NCBI GenBank assembly: GCA_022072615.1
Contig: JAJVHS010000006.1
Coordinates: forward strand, 62,001-126,000
Origin: Phycisphaerales bacterium
GTDB taxonomy: Bacteria > Planctomycetota > Phycisphaerae > Phycisphaerales > UBA1924
Length of the DNA stretch: 64,000 nucleotides
Direction: 5' to 3'
Of the stretch, positions 26,954 to 36,052 are shown in pieces; the first letter of the stretch is position 1, and each line of letters opens with the position of its first letter. Both the position numbers and the translations under genes were made by a program. The notes under the pieces are model-generated. The model made no database searches and had not been told where the DNA came from. It saw only the letters and a program-made list of their open reading frames with translations.

Positions 26954-29836
26954 ATGCGTTCATCCTTGTCCCTGTTCGACCGCGCGCGGCTGCGGGCATT
27001 GGTCATCTCGGCGCTTGCATCGGCGTCGTTGCATGTTGCCGCGGCGCCCCCCGTTGACATCGACTGCGTGCGGCGCGAACCGGTGGCGCTCGATCAAGCG
27101 GCGTTGGGCGCGGTGCAGCCGGGAGACAGGATCGACCTTCCCCTCTTTGACGGCATCGAGCTGACCGCCGAGGTTTCGAGCGTCGTCCGCCGCCCGACCG
27201 GCATGTGCTGGCACGGACGCATCATCGGCGAGGCGCTGGGGACGTGCACGATCACCATCGAGAACGGCGTGGTGACCGGTGGGGTGTGGTCGGAGCGCGG
27301 GAGCTTCGGCATCGTGCCCGTGAGCGACGCGGGCGACGGCGCGAGCTACGTTGCCGAGCTGCGCTCGCCCGATTCCACCCGGCGCTGCCTCATGCACGAG
27401 GGAGCGCCCGCGACCTGGCCTGCGCCGGGAATGGGTGCCGACCGGCGCGTCATGCTGCCCGATCCCGCCGCCCGGGCCGGCGCCGGCGGTGATGAAGCGC
27501 CGCGTCAGTTCCCGTCTGGTAGCCCGGGCGCGACTCGCGGCGGGCGGTCGTGCGATTGCCCGGATGACCAGGACACGGTGGACGTGCTGTGCGTCTACAC
27601 GACGCTCGCCAGGAACGCGGCGGGCGGGTTGCCTCAGCTTCAGGCTCGCGTTCAGAATGCGGTTGACGCCACCAACGGGGCGTACATCAACAGCCAGATC
27701 CACACGTCGGGCGTCAATCGGCTGCAGATCCGGATCGCCGGGTACTCGGAGATCGCCTACGACGAAGTCTCGCCGGCGTGGCTTGATCACCTGGTGCGCG
27801 TGACGGATCCCGACGACGGCTTCATGGACAGCGTGCACGCGCTTCGCGACCAGTTCCACGCGGACACGGTGCTGCTGGTGGTTGATGATGCTCGGTTCAC
27901 GGGCGGCTCGGCGTGGTGGGCGATCTGGGACGAGGCGCAGGCGTTCTCGTGCTGCAACTGGCGCGGGCTTGGGGGCGGTTCGCTGCTCCTGGCGCACGAG
28001 CTCGGGCACAACTTCGGCTGCGCGCACGATTACGAGAACGACGCGTCGGCGCCCACGTCGTACGCCCGCGGACACTACTTCACGTCGGGCCCCACGACCT
28101 ACCGCACCATCATGGCCTATCCGGGGACGGTCGACGTGCAGTACTTCTCGAACCCGTACCTCACGCACGCCCCCACGGGCCAGCCGCTGGGCGTGCACGT
28201 CGGCCAGCCCCGAGCCGCGTACGACGCTCTCATGCACCAGCAGACGCGCTGGACGCTCGCCAACTTCCGCGATGCGCCGGGCATCATCGACTGCAACGGC
28301 AACACCGTGGACGACGCGACGGACATCGCCGGCGGCGTCAGCCTCGACGAGAACGGCAACTGCCGCCCGGATGAGTGCGAGGAACGCCGCTACGCCGATG
28401 CCCAGACACCCGGGCCCGGCGAGGGGCGATCGTGGACGAACGCGGGCGGCGATCTGCGCGAGATCATGGGCGTTGCCGGGCTGGGATGCTCGAATATCAA
28501 GGAGGTGTGGGTCGCCGACGGGACTTACACGCCCGCGGCCGACGCGGCCGATCGCTGGGGGAGCTTCTCGATCTCGCCGAGCCTCAAGCTCCGCGGCGGC
28601 TTCCAGGGCAAGAGCCGGCCGGGCGGTGGCGAAACCGCGATCGACCAGCGCGTCGCCGGTCAGTTCCACTCCATTCTCTCGGGCGAGATCGCAAGCCCGT
28701 CCGCCGCCGACAATTCGTACTCGGTGATCACCGCGTACGACGCGGACACGCAGTCCCTCGTCGATCGCTTCACCATCGAGCGAGGCTTCTCCGAGTGGTG
28801 GGGAGGAGGCGCCTACCTCGAGGCAAGCTCGACCCGCTTCACGGAGTGCATGTTCCGGGGGAATGTCGCCGGGGCGGGCGGCGGAGTCGCGGTGTGGAAC
28901 CTTGGTTCGCCGGTGTTCGCGGCCTGCACGTTCGAGGCCAACCAGGCGTCCAGCGGCGGAGGCGGCGCCGCCTCGGTGAACGGCGGTGCAGCAGCCGTTT
29001 TCGACCGTTGCTCGTTCACGTCCAACGCGTCGTACTGGGGAGGCGCCATCGCCGCCGCCGACTCGACGGTTGATGTCCGCAGCTCGCTGGTCTCGCACAA
29101 CCTCGCCGATTATTACAACGGTGGCGGGATCGATCTGTACAACGCCCAGGCCTCGATCGTCAGCACGCTGGTGCACTCCAACCACGCCATCGGTGACGCC
29201 GGCGGGATCTGGGTTTCATCCGGCAGCGAGGCCTCGGTCGTCAACTGCACGATCGCCGGCAACACCACCGACACGTACACCGGCGGGCTGGTTGTGTACT
29301 TCGCCGACGCCGACATCATCAACTCGATTGTGTGGGGCCATAACGGCTCATACGCGGATGTGCAGAGCCGCAACCTGCTCTTCTACGCCGCGACCGGAAC
29401 CGTGAACTACTCGCGCGTGCAGGGCTGGACCGGTGTGCTGGGCGGGACTGCCAACAGCGGCGACGACCCGTACTTCCTTGATCCCGGTGCGGGGGACTAC
29501 GGCCTGTCCTTCGGATCGACGTGCATCGACGCGGGGCTCACCAGCGCGGTCCCCGCCGAGGTCTCCACCGATGCGGCGGGGAACCCGCGGTTCGCCGACG
29601 ATCCAGCGACGGCCGACACCGGGCCCGGGCCGGCGCCAGTGGTCGACATCGGCGCGATCGAACGCCCGCCCTGCAAGGCGGACTTTGACGCCTCGGGCTT
29701 CGTCGATCTCGATGATTACGTGGCGTTCGTGCTCGCGTTCGAAGAGGGCGATGAATCGGCCGACTTCGACGGGACGGGCTTTGTGGACACGGATGACTTC
29801 GACGCGTTCGTGTTCGCCTTCGAAGCCGGTTGCTGA
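26954..29836 (+). CDS. Exported reprolysin-like metalloprotease with beta-helix and dockerin
   Basis: A 960-residue exported protein with GGAGAG 7 bases upstream of the ATG. Order: signal peptide (1-31); propeptide-like region (to about 185) with one cysteine in RPTGMCWHG; an M12B/reprolysin-type zinc peptidase (about 210-440) with HELGHNFGCAHD (HExxHxxGxxHD, catalytic Glu) and the Met-turn IMAYPG; a short Ca-binding linker (DCNGNTVDDATD); a right-handed parallel beta-helix (about 560-850) of the choice-of-anchor-Q kind (GGGAYLEASSTRFTECMFRG); and the paired EF-hand module (29672-29836). It probably cleaves extracellular protein, with the beta-helix binding polysaccharide. The catalytic site is intact. 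Confidence 0.92.
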   Translation: MRSSLSLFDRARLRALVISALASASLHVAAAPPVDIDCVRREPVALDQAALGAVQPGDRIDLPLFDGIELTAEVSSVVRRPTGMCWHGRIIGEALGTCTITIENGVVTGGVWSERGSFGIVPVSDAGDGASYVAELRSPDSTRRCLMHEGAPATWPAPGMGADRRVMLPDPAARAGAGGDEAPRQFPSGSPGATRGGRSCDCPDDQDTVDVLCVYTTLARNAAGGLPQLQARVQNAVDATNGAYINSQIHTSGVNRLQIRIAGYSEIAYDEVSPAWLDHLVRVTDPDDGFMDSVHALRDQFHADTVLLVVDDARFTGGSAWWAIWDEAQAFSCCNWRGLGGGSLLLAHELGHNFGCAHDYENDASAPTSYARGHYFTSGPTTYRTIMAYPGTVDVQYFSNPYLTHAPTGQPLGVHVGQPRAAYDALMHQQTRWTLANFRDAPGIIDCNGNTVDDATDIAGGVSLDENGNCRPDECEERRYADAQTPGPGEGRSWTNAGGDLREIMGVAGLGCSNIKEVWVADGTYTPAADAADRWGSFSISPSLKLRGGFQGKSRPGGGETAIDQRVAGQFHSILSGEIASPSAADNSYSVITAYDADTQSLVDRFTIERGFSEWWGGGAYLEASSTRFTECMFRGNVAGAGGGVAVWNLGSPVFAACTFEANQASSGGGGAASVNGGAAAVFDRCSFTSNASYWGGAIAAADSTVDVRSSLVSHNLADYYNGGGIDLYNAQASIVSTLVHSNHAIGDAGGIWVSSGSEASVVNCTIAGNTTDTYTGGLVVYFADADIINSIVWGHNGSYADVQSRNLLFYAATGTVNYSRVQGWTGVLGGTANSGDDPYFLDPGAGDYGLSFGSTCIDAGLTSAVPAEVSTDAAGNPRFADDPATADTGPGPAPVVDIGAIERPPCKADFDASGFVDLDDYVAFVLAFEEGDESADFDGTGFVDTDDFDAFVFAFEAGC

Positions 29837-29912
29837 CGCGCGTCGCAGATCCCTCGATCGAACCCCATCCCAGGACCCTTCCATCCGGTATCATGATCGC
29901 AGGAGAACTGTC

Positions 29913-30875
29913 ATGATGCCGATGACCCGCCGCGATTTTCTTGCTTCCACGGCCGCCTCTGCCGCGGTCCCCGCCGCGCTCGCGTCGCTCGCGACCGGCC
30001 AGCCCACCCCGCCGGCGAGGTCGTCCGACACCCTGCCGGTGAAGAATTCGACCGGCAAGCGCACACTGCGCAAGGCCGTCATGATCGGCATGGTCGGCGA
30101 CGGCGGCACCCTGATCGAGAAGTTTCAGATCCTCCGCGACTGTGGATTCGAAGGCGTCGAGATGGACTGCCCGTCCCCGACACCTGTCGCCGACGTGATC
30201 GCCGCGCGGGAGAAGACCGGCCTGAAGGTCCACGGCTTCGTGGACTCGGTCCACTGGAAGTGGCATCTCAACAGCCCGGCCGCCGAGGTCCGTCAGAAAG
30301 GCCGTGAAGCGCTCGAGCAGTGCCTGCGCGACGGCCAGGCTCCCGGTATTTCCAGCGTGCTGCTCGTCCCCGCGGTCGTCCACAAGGACCAGCCCCACCA
30401 CCAGGCCTGGTCGCTGACGGTCGAGGAGATCCGCAGGACGCTCCCGCTCGCCCATCAGACGGGCGTCCAGATCGCGATCGAGAACGTGTGGAACAACTTC
30501 CTCCTGAGCCCGCTGGAGGCCGCGCGGTACGTGGACGAGTTCAAGGACCCGATGGTCAAGTTCCACTTCGACATCGGCAACGTGATCAACTTCGGCTACC
30601 CCGACCAGTGGATCCGCATCCTCGGTCCGCGCATCGCGAAGCTCCACATCAAGGATTTCTCCCGCAAGAAGCGCGACGACGAGGGACTCTGGAAGGGCTT
30701 CGGCGTCGAGCTCGGCGACGGCGACGCGAACTGGGCCGCTGTGATGAAGGCCCTCGACGACATCGGCTATTCGACCGCGCCCGCCGGCAACTGGGCGACC
30801 GCCGAAGTCGGCGGCGGCGATACCGCGAGGCTCAAGCAGATCTCCCAGCAGATGGACACGCTCTTTGCCATGTGA
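29913..30875 (+). CDS. Tat-exported xylose-isomerase-like TIM barrel
   Basis: A 320-residue sugar phosphate isomerase/epimerase family (AP-endonuclease 2 TIM-barrel) protein. The N-terminus TRRDFLASTAASAAVPAALA is a twin-arginine signal, so it should act folded in the periplasm. Barrel strands are visible, for example GFEGVEMDCPS, LKVHGFVDS, VQIAIENVWNN (metal-binding Glu), KFHFDIGNVINFG and IAKLHIKDFS. AGGAGAA precedes the ATG at 29913, with TATCAT at 29889-29894. Next to a second Tat-exported isomerase and a GH116-type enzyme, it probably processes released sugars. The exact substrate is unknown. Confidence 0.88.
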   Translation: MMPMTRRDFLASTAASAAVPAALASLATGQPTPPARSSDTLPVKNSTGKRTLRKAVMIGMVGDGGTLIEKFQILRDCGFEGVEMDCPSPTPVADVIAAREKTGLKVHGFVDSVHWKWHLNSPAAEVRQKGREALEQCLRDGQAPGISSVLLVPAVVHKDQPHHQAWSLTVEEIRRTLPLAHQTGVQIAIENVWNNFLLSPLEAARYVDEFKDPMVKFHFDIGNVINFGYPDQWIRILGPRIAKLHIKDFSRKKRDDEGLWKGFGVELGDGDANWAAVMKALDDIGYSTAPAGNWATAEVGGGDTARLKQISQQMDTLFAM

Positions 30876-30901
30876 CGCCGGGCGCCGGCCGCGGTGGGGC
30901 G

Positions 30902-30907
30902 TACCCT
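30902..30907 (+). promoter_or_regulatory. -10-like TACCCT, leaderless layout
   Basis: TACCCT ends 7 bases before the cutC ATG at 30915. No ribosome binding site lies between. Confidence 0.45.
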
Positions 30908-30914
30908 CCGTGTC

Positions 30915-31667
30915 ATGACCGGGCCGGGCGCCGCTCAACCGCGGATACTTCTTGAAATCGCCGTCGATTCGCTCGACGACGCCGTGGCCGCGGCCGCGCA
31001 CGGGGCCGATCGCCTCGAACTCGTTGCCGACCTCGCTCGGCACGGCATCACGCCCCCCGCCGAACTGGCGCGCGACGTCAAGGCCGCCGTCTCCATCCCC
31101 GTCGTCGCCATGCTGCGTCCCGACCCGGGCGCTCCCGTGGCCGACCATCGGGTCGTCGCACGCATGCTCAACCAGGCCGAGCGGCTTCTGGAGGCCGGCG
31201 TCGATGGCCTGGTCTTTGGCGTCCTGACACCTTCCGGCCATGTCGATCGCCAGGCGACCGCCATGCTCGTCCAGCTCGCCGGGCCGCGCCAGACCGTCTT
31301 TCACCGAGCCTTCGACATGACCCAGGATCCGATTGCCTCGGTCGGAACGCTGATCGACCGCGGGGTCACGCGCATCCTCACGGCGGGGCTCGATGCCCGG
31401 TCCACCGCCGCGGCGATGGGCCTGGTCGATGAACCCGCTCCGCCCGTCCCGCCGGGGCTCGTGCTCCGCCTCCGCCGGATCCGGGCGTTCATCGAGGCCG
31501 CCCAGGGCCGGATCGAGCTTCTCCCGTGCGGCGGCGTCCGAGCCGGGAACGCCGGGCAGTTCATCAGCGAGACCGGCGCGACCCAGCTCCACAGCGCGGC
31601 CCGTGCCCCCGGCCGGTCGAGGCTCGACACGGCCGCCCTCCGCGACCTCCGCGCCGCCCTCGCGTAA
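30915..31667 (+). CDS. cutC: CutC family protein
   Basis: CutC-family TIM barrel, 250 residues. Family blocks visible are ILLEIAVDSLDDAVAAAAHG, DRLELVADLARHGITPP, VVAMLRPDPGAP, LEAGVDGLVFGVLTPSGHVD, TVFHRAFDMTQDP and RILTAGLDARST. The family was linked to copper homeostasis in E. coli, but that role is disputed. The start at 30915 rather than the in-frame GTG at 30894 is favoured by the -10-like hexamer just upstream. It sits between two Tat-exported isomerases, yet is cytosolic by its N-terminus. Confidence 0.9.
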   Translation: MTGPGAAQPRILLEIAVDSLDDAVAAAAHGADRLELVADLARHGITPPAELARDVKAAVSIPVVAMLRPDPGAPVADHRVVARMLNQAERLLEAGVDGLVFGVLTPSGHVDRQATAMLVQLAGPRQTVFHRAFDMTQDPIASVGTLIDRGVTRILTAGLDARSTAAAMGLVDEPAPPVPPGLVLRLRRIRAFIEAAQGRIELLPCGGVRAGNAGQFISETGATQLHSAARAPGRSRLDTAALRDLRAALA

Positions 31668-31809
31668 CTTCCCCGCCGCCGCGTCATGCGGGCACTTGTC
31701 CAAGCCGCTGCTCCGCCCGTTTTCCGGGTCGGCTCACCATGGCGTCGCGATCACCCATGCGGTACAGTGGCGCTCCCGTCGCCGATCGACGCAGAGGAGT
31801 TCAGCCCCG

Positions 31810-32721
31810 ATGAACCGTCGCGATTTCATCGCCTCGTCCGCCGCACTCGCCGGCACCGCATACTCGGCACACGCCATGCTCAAGCCCGCCAACCAACCCG
31901 CCAATCAAACGGCCAACCAGCCCGCCCCCGCCGCGCCATCACAGGCCGCAACGCCGAAAACCGGCCGCCTGAAGCACTCCGTCTGCCAGTGGTGCTTCGG
32001 GAGCATGCCGCTCGACGAGCTCGCCAAGAACGCCGCCGCGATGGGCATCCAGTCCGTCGAACTGCTCATGCCCGAGCAGTGGGGCACCCTCAAGCCCTAC
32101 GGCCTCACCTGCGCCGTGGCCGGCTTTGTCCACAACAACCGCATCCACTCCGGATGGAACCGCGTCGAGAACCACGACGCCATCATCAAGGACATGGAGT
32201 ACCGCCTGCCGCAGTGCAAGGCGGCGGGCATCCCCAACCAGATCGTCTTCTCCGGCAACCGCGACGGCATGAACGACCTGGAAGGCCTCAAGAACTGCGC
32301 CAAGGGCCTCAAGCGGCTCACGCCCCTCGCCGAGCAGCTCGGCGTCACGCTCGTGATGGAGCTGCTCAACAGCAAGCGGGACCACAAGGACTACATGTGC
32401 GACCGCACGCCCTGGGGCGTCAACCTCGTCAAGGAGGTCGGGTCGCCGCGCTTCAAGCTGCTCTACGACATCTACCACATGCAGATCATGGAGGGCGATG
32501 TCATCGCCACCATCCTCGAGAACTACGACTACATCGCCCACTACCACACCGCCGGAGTGCCCGGCCGGCGCGAGATCGACGAGAAGCAGGAACTGAACTA
32601 CCGAGCCATCTGCACGGCGCTGGCGGACAAGGGCTTCCAGGGCTACTTCGCGCAGGAGTTCATGCCTGTGCGCGACCCGATGGCATCGCTGAAGCAGTCC
32701 ATCGAGATCTGCACCGTCTGA
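31810..32721 (+). CDS. Tat-exported hydroxypyruvate isomerase-like protein
   Basis: A 303-residue protein. The N-terminus MNRRDFIASSAALAGTAYSA is a Tat signal, followed by an Asn/Gln/Pro linker. The TIM barrel carries family signatures of Hyi: SVCQWCFGSMPLDELAKNA, LVMELLNSKRDHKDYMCD (metal Glu), LLYDIYHMQIMEGDV and HYHTAGVPGRREID. It likely isomerises an aldose/ketose or hydroxypyruvate-type substrate in the periplasm. AGAGGAG lies about 10 bases upstream of the ATG, and TACAGT (31764-31769) may be the -10. The GH116-type gene follows after 22 bases. Confidence 0.9.
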   Translation: MNRRDFIASSAALAGTAYSAHAMLKPANQPANQTANQPAPAAPSQAATPKTGRLKHSVCQWCFGSMPLDELAKNAAAMGIQSVELLMPEQWGTLKPYGLTCAVAGFVHNNRIHSGWNRVENHDAIIKDMEYRLPQCKAAGIPNQIVFSGNRDGMNDLEGLKNCAKGLKRLTPLAEQLGVTLVMELLNSKRDHKDYMCDRTPWGVNLVKEVGSPRFKLLYDIYHMQIMEGDVIATILENYDYIAHYHTAGVPGRREIDEKQELNYRAICTALADKGFQGYFAQEFMPVRDPMASLKQSIEICTV

Positions 32722-32743
32722 CCCCAGGCCTGGAGGGTGGCCG

Positions 32744-35700
32744 ATGACGCACATCACACGCCGCGATTTCTCCGTCACCGCGACCCTCGCCGCCGCGGGC
32801 TGGCTGGTCTCGGGGTCGCGTCCCCCCCGCGCGGTCGCCGGGCCGTTCGGGCCCGAAGACCTCGCCGACTTCCCGGTGCCCGCCGACAAGAAGCTCGACC
32901 CGCAGTGGCTCGCGTCGCTCAGCGCGCGCGGCGCTCCCATTGAGTACCGGTCGTCGCGCGACGAACTGAGCTACATCGGCATGCCCATCGGCGGCATCTG
33001 CACGGGGCTGCTGTACCTGGGCGGCGACGGCAAGCTGTGGCTGTGGGACATCTTCAACCAGCCGGCCGCGCCGACGTGGGGTGATTCCTCAGGCCCGCAC
33101 TACGCAAAGCCGGTGCAGCAGACATCGCCTCTCGTGCAGAACTTCGGGCTCCGCGTCACCGCCGGGGGCCAGACGACCCACCGCAACTTCGACATCACCG
33201 GCTGGGCCGACATCGCGTTCCGCGGCGAGTACCCGATCGGCAAGGTCGAGTACAGGCAGCCAGGGCTGCCGGTCGAGGCCTCGCTCGAGGCCTTCTCGCC
33301 CTTCTGCCCCCTCGAGCCCGATGACTCCGGCCTGCCCGCGACGGTGATGAACTTCACCGTCCGCAACACCTCGGCCGAGCCGGTCGAGATCGCCGTCGCC
33401 GGCTGGATGCAGAACGCCGTGTGTCTCGCGAGCGAGCCGGATTTCGACCTCGTCCGGCACGTCCGCGTGAAGCGCCAGAACGGGCTCATCCGAGTCGATC
33501 TCTCCGCCGCCATCGACCCACGTGCCGAGGAACGCCGCAAGCAGGAACGTCCCCCCGTCGTCTTCGACAGGTTCGAATCCGACCGCTACGAGAACTGGGA
33601 AACGACCGGCGAGGCGTTCGGCGACGGGCCGCGGCTCATCAGCTCTCTCCCGGGCTACATGGGCCAGGTCAACGGCGAGGGCCAGCGCGTCGTCAACTCG
33701 CACCACACCCAGAACGGCGAAGATGTCGGCAAGGCCGACACGTACGTCGGCACGCTGCTCAGCCGCGAGTTCACCATTGAGCGCAGGTTCATCAGCTTCA
33801 GGTTCGGCGGCGGCAATCACCCGGGGCAGACGGCGTTCAACCTGCTCGTGGACGGCGCGCCCGTGCGCACGACCACCGGGCGGAACTCCAACTTCATGCA
33901 GCTCCACAACTGGGACGTGACGGAGTTCGAAGGCCGCAAGGCGCGGCTCCAGGCCGTCGACGCCTGGACCGGCGGCTGGGGCCAGATCGGCCTCGACGAC
34001 GTCGTGTTCTGCGACTCGCCCAGGCGCGAGTCGGGCCGCCTCGAGGACCGGGGCGACTACGGAACGCTCTCGCTGGGCATGATCGTTCCTCCCGGGACGG
34101 TCGTCCCCGGCCTGTTCTCGTTCGACTCGGTCAACGCGCAGTCGCTGCCCGCCGCGGCCTTCACCGGCGACGCGGACAGCACCGCGGCTCGCCCCATCGC
34201 CTCCATCGGCCGGTCGGTGACCCTTAAACCCGGCGAAAGCCAGACTTTCAAATTCATCGTCGGCTGGCACTTCGACGGGCTGTGGCGTGATTACGTCGCC
34301 GGCCTGCAGGGCGGTGACAAGCTGCGCCGGCACTACGGCACGCGTTTCAGGAGCGCCGCGGACGTCGTGGACTATGTCGCCGGGTCGTACGACCTGCTCG
34401 CGACGCGCACACGCACGTGGCACTCGTGCTGGTACGACTCGACGCTTCCCTGGTGGCTGCTGCACCGGACGATGGCGCCGGCCTCGACGCTCGCGACCAC
34501 GACCTGCTTCCGCTTCGACAACAACCGGTTCTACGCGTGGGAGGGCACCCACTGCTGCGCGGGCACGTGCACGCACGTCTGGTCCTACGCGCACTCGGTC
34601 GGCCGCCTGTTCCCGCAGCTCGAGCGATCGGCGCGCGAGATGGCCGATTACGGCGTCGCGTTCCACGAGGACACCGGCGCGATGGATTACCGAGCCGAGT
34701 ACCACAAGGTCGTCGCGCACGACGGCCAGTGCGGCACGATCCTGCGCACCTACCGCGAGCACCAGATGTCGCCCGACGACGCGTTCCTCAGGCGGGTCTG
34801 GCCGCGCGTCAGGAAAGCCGTCGAGCACATGATCCGGGAGGACAGGAACCAGGACGGCCTGCTCGAGGGCGCCCAGTACAACACCCTCGACACGACCTGG
34901 TACGGCGAGATGGCCTGGCTGAGCTCGTACTACATGGCCGCGCTGCGGGCAGGGGCCGCCATGGCTCGGGAAATGGGGGACGACGCGTTCGCCGCGCAGT
35001 GCGACGCCATCGTCGCCTCGGGCTCGAGGCTCATCGTCGATCGCCTCTTCAACGGCGAGTACTTCTATCACCGGACCGATCCCGCGCATCCCGAATCCAA
35101 CAACACCAACAACGGCTGCCACGGCGACCAGCTCATGGGCCAGGCATGGGCGTGGCAGGTCGGGCTCGACCGGGTCGTGCCCGCCGAGCAGACGGTCACC
35201 GCGCTCAAGAGCCTCTGGCGGTACAACTTCACCCCCGATGTCGGCCCGTACCGCAAGGCTCTCAAGGACACCATCAAGGGCGGACGCTGGTACGCCATGC
35301 CCGGCGAGGGCGGGCTGATCGTCTGCACCTTCCCCAAGGGCGGCGCCACGGAATCGATCGGAAAGGGCAACGACGCCTGGGCCACCGCGTACTTCAACGA
35401 ATGCTGGACCGGATTCGAGCACCAGGTCGCCGGGCACATGCTGTACGAGGGACTCGTGCAGGAAGGACTGGCGATCTGCCGGATGGCCGAGGATCGGCAC
35501 CACGCGTCGCGCCGCAACCCGTGGAACGAGGTGGAGTGCTCGTCGCACTACGCCCGCGGCATGGCCAGCCACGGCGTGTTCCTCGCCGCGTGCGGCTTTG
35601 AGTACCACGGGCCCAAATGCCACATCGGCTTTGCGCCGCGGCTGTCGCCGAACAACTTCAAGGCGGCTTTCACCGCCGCGCAGGGGTGGGGGACCTTCGC

Positions 35701-35944
35701 GCAGTCCATCCAGGTCAGGACGCAGCGCTGCGAGCTGAACGTCGCGTACGGACAGGTGCAGATCCGTACGTTCGCGCTCGCGGTTTCCGGCAAGACGCCC
35801 GGGGTGACCGCCACGGTCGCGGCCGCGAACCAGCCCATGAAGGTGACGGTGACGCGGTCGGGAGACCGGCTGGTGCTCGACTTCGGTACGCCGCTGCTGG
35901 TCCGTCCGGGCGAGCCGCTCGTCATCACCCTGACGCTCGAGTAG
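32744..35944 (+). CDS. Tat-exported GH116-type glycoside hydrolase
   Basis: A 1066-residue protein of the GBA2-N plus DUF608 architecture seen in family GH116 (beta-glucosidases/beta-xylosidases/glucosylceramidases). The N-terminal TRRDFSVTATLAAAGWLV is a Tat signal. N-domain blocks are GMPIGGICTGLLYLGGDG and LWLWDIFNQ. A jelly-roll-like insert lies at about 265-430 (FDRFESDRYENWETTGE to GWGQIGLDDVVFCDSP). The (alpha/alpha)6 barrel follows, with TTCFRFDNNRFYAWEGTHCC, QDGLLEGAQYNTLDTTWYG and GNDAWATAYFNECWTGFEHQ. The catalytic acid pair was not assigned with certainty. GGAGGG lies upstream of the ATG. It probably acts in the periplasm upstream of the two isomerases. Confidence 0.9.
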   Translation: MTHITRRDFSVTATLAAAGWLVSGSRPPRAVAGPFGPEDLADFPVPADKKLDPQWLASLSARGAPIEYRSSRDELSYIGMPIGGICTGLLYLGGDGKLWLWDIFNQPAAPTWGDSSGPHYAKPVQQTSPLVQNFGLRVTAGGQTTHRNFDITGWADIAFRGEYPIGKVEYRQPGLPVEASLEAFSPFCPLEPDDSGLPATVMNFTVRNTSAEPVEIAVAGWMQNAVCLASEPDFDLVRHVRVKRQNGLIRVDLSAAIDPRAEERRKQERPPVVFDRFESDRYENWETTGEAFGDGPRLISSLPGYMGQVNGEGQRVVNSHHTQNGEDVGKADTYVGTLLSREFTIERRFISFRFGGGNHPGQTAFNLLVDGAPVRTTTGRNSNFMQLHNWDVTEFEGRKARLQAVDAWTGGWGQIGLDDVVFCDSPRRESGRLEDRGDYGTLSLGMIVPPGTVVPGLFSFDSVNAQSLPAAAFTGDADSTAARPIASIGRSVTLKPGESQTFKFIVGWHFDGLWRDYVAGLQGGDKLRRHYGTRFRSAADVVDYVAGSYDLLATRTRTWHSCWYDSTLPWWLLHRTMAPASTLATTTCFRFDNNRFYAWEGTHCCAGTCTHVWSYAHSVGRLFPQLERSAREMADYGVAFHEDTGAMDYRAEYHKVVAHDGQCGTILRTYREHQMSPDDAFLRRVWPRVRKAVEHMIREDRNQDGLLEGAQYNTLDTTWYGEMAWLSSYYMAALRAGAAMAREMGDDAFAAQCDAIVASGSRLIVDRLFNGEYFYHRTDPAHPESNNTNNGCHGDQLMGQAWAWQVGLDRVVPAEQTVTALKSLWRYNFTPDVGPYRKALKDTIKGGRWYAMPGEGGLIVCTFPKGGATESIGKGNDAWATAYFNECWTGFEHQVAGHMLYEGLVQEGLAICRMAEDRHHASRRNPWNEVECSSHYARGMASHGVFLAACGFEYHGPKCHIGFAPRLSPNNFKAAFTAAQGWGTFAQSIQVRTQRCELNVAYGQVQIRTFALAVSGKTPGVTATVAAANQPMKVTVTRSGDRLVLDFGTPLLVRPGEPLVITLTLE

Positions 35945-36052
35945 ATCGACCACCCTGCACCCCGCCTCACGGCGGCAGTTCTCTATACCGCCGCGCCCGA
36001 ATCGAGTTCGTACCCCATCTGCCACAGACGGTCGATCGGTTTCGGAGGGTGA

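Noticed and set aside
26960-29185. A 741-codon minus-strand frame opposite the metalloprotease gene
   Set aside because: The plus-strand frame contains an intact zinc site, beta-helix and dockerin. The minus frame has no motifs and no start signal.
33089-36025. A 978-codon open frame on the minus strand opposite the GH116-type gene
   Set aside because: It is a shadow frame caused by GC-rich third positions. The translation lacks domains and is full of Arg/Gly/Pro/Val, while the plus frame has a Tat signal and family motifs.
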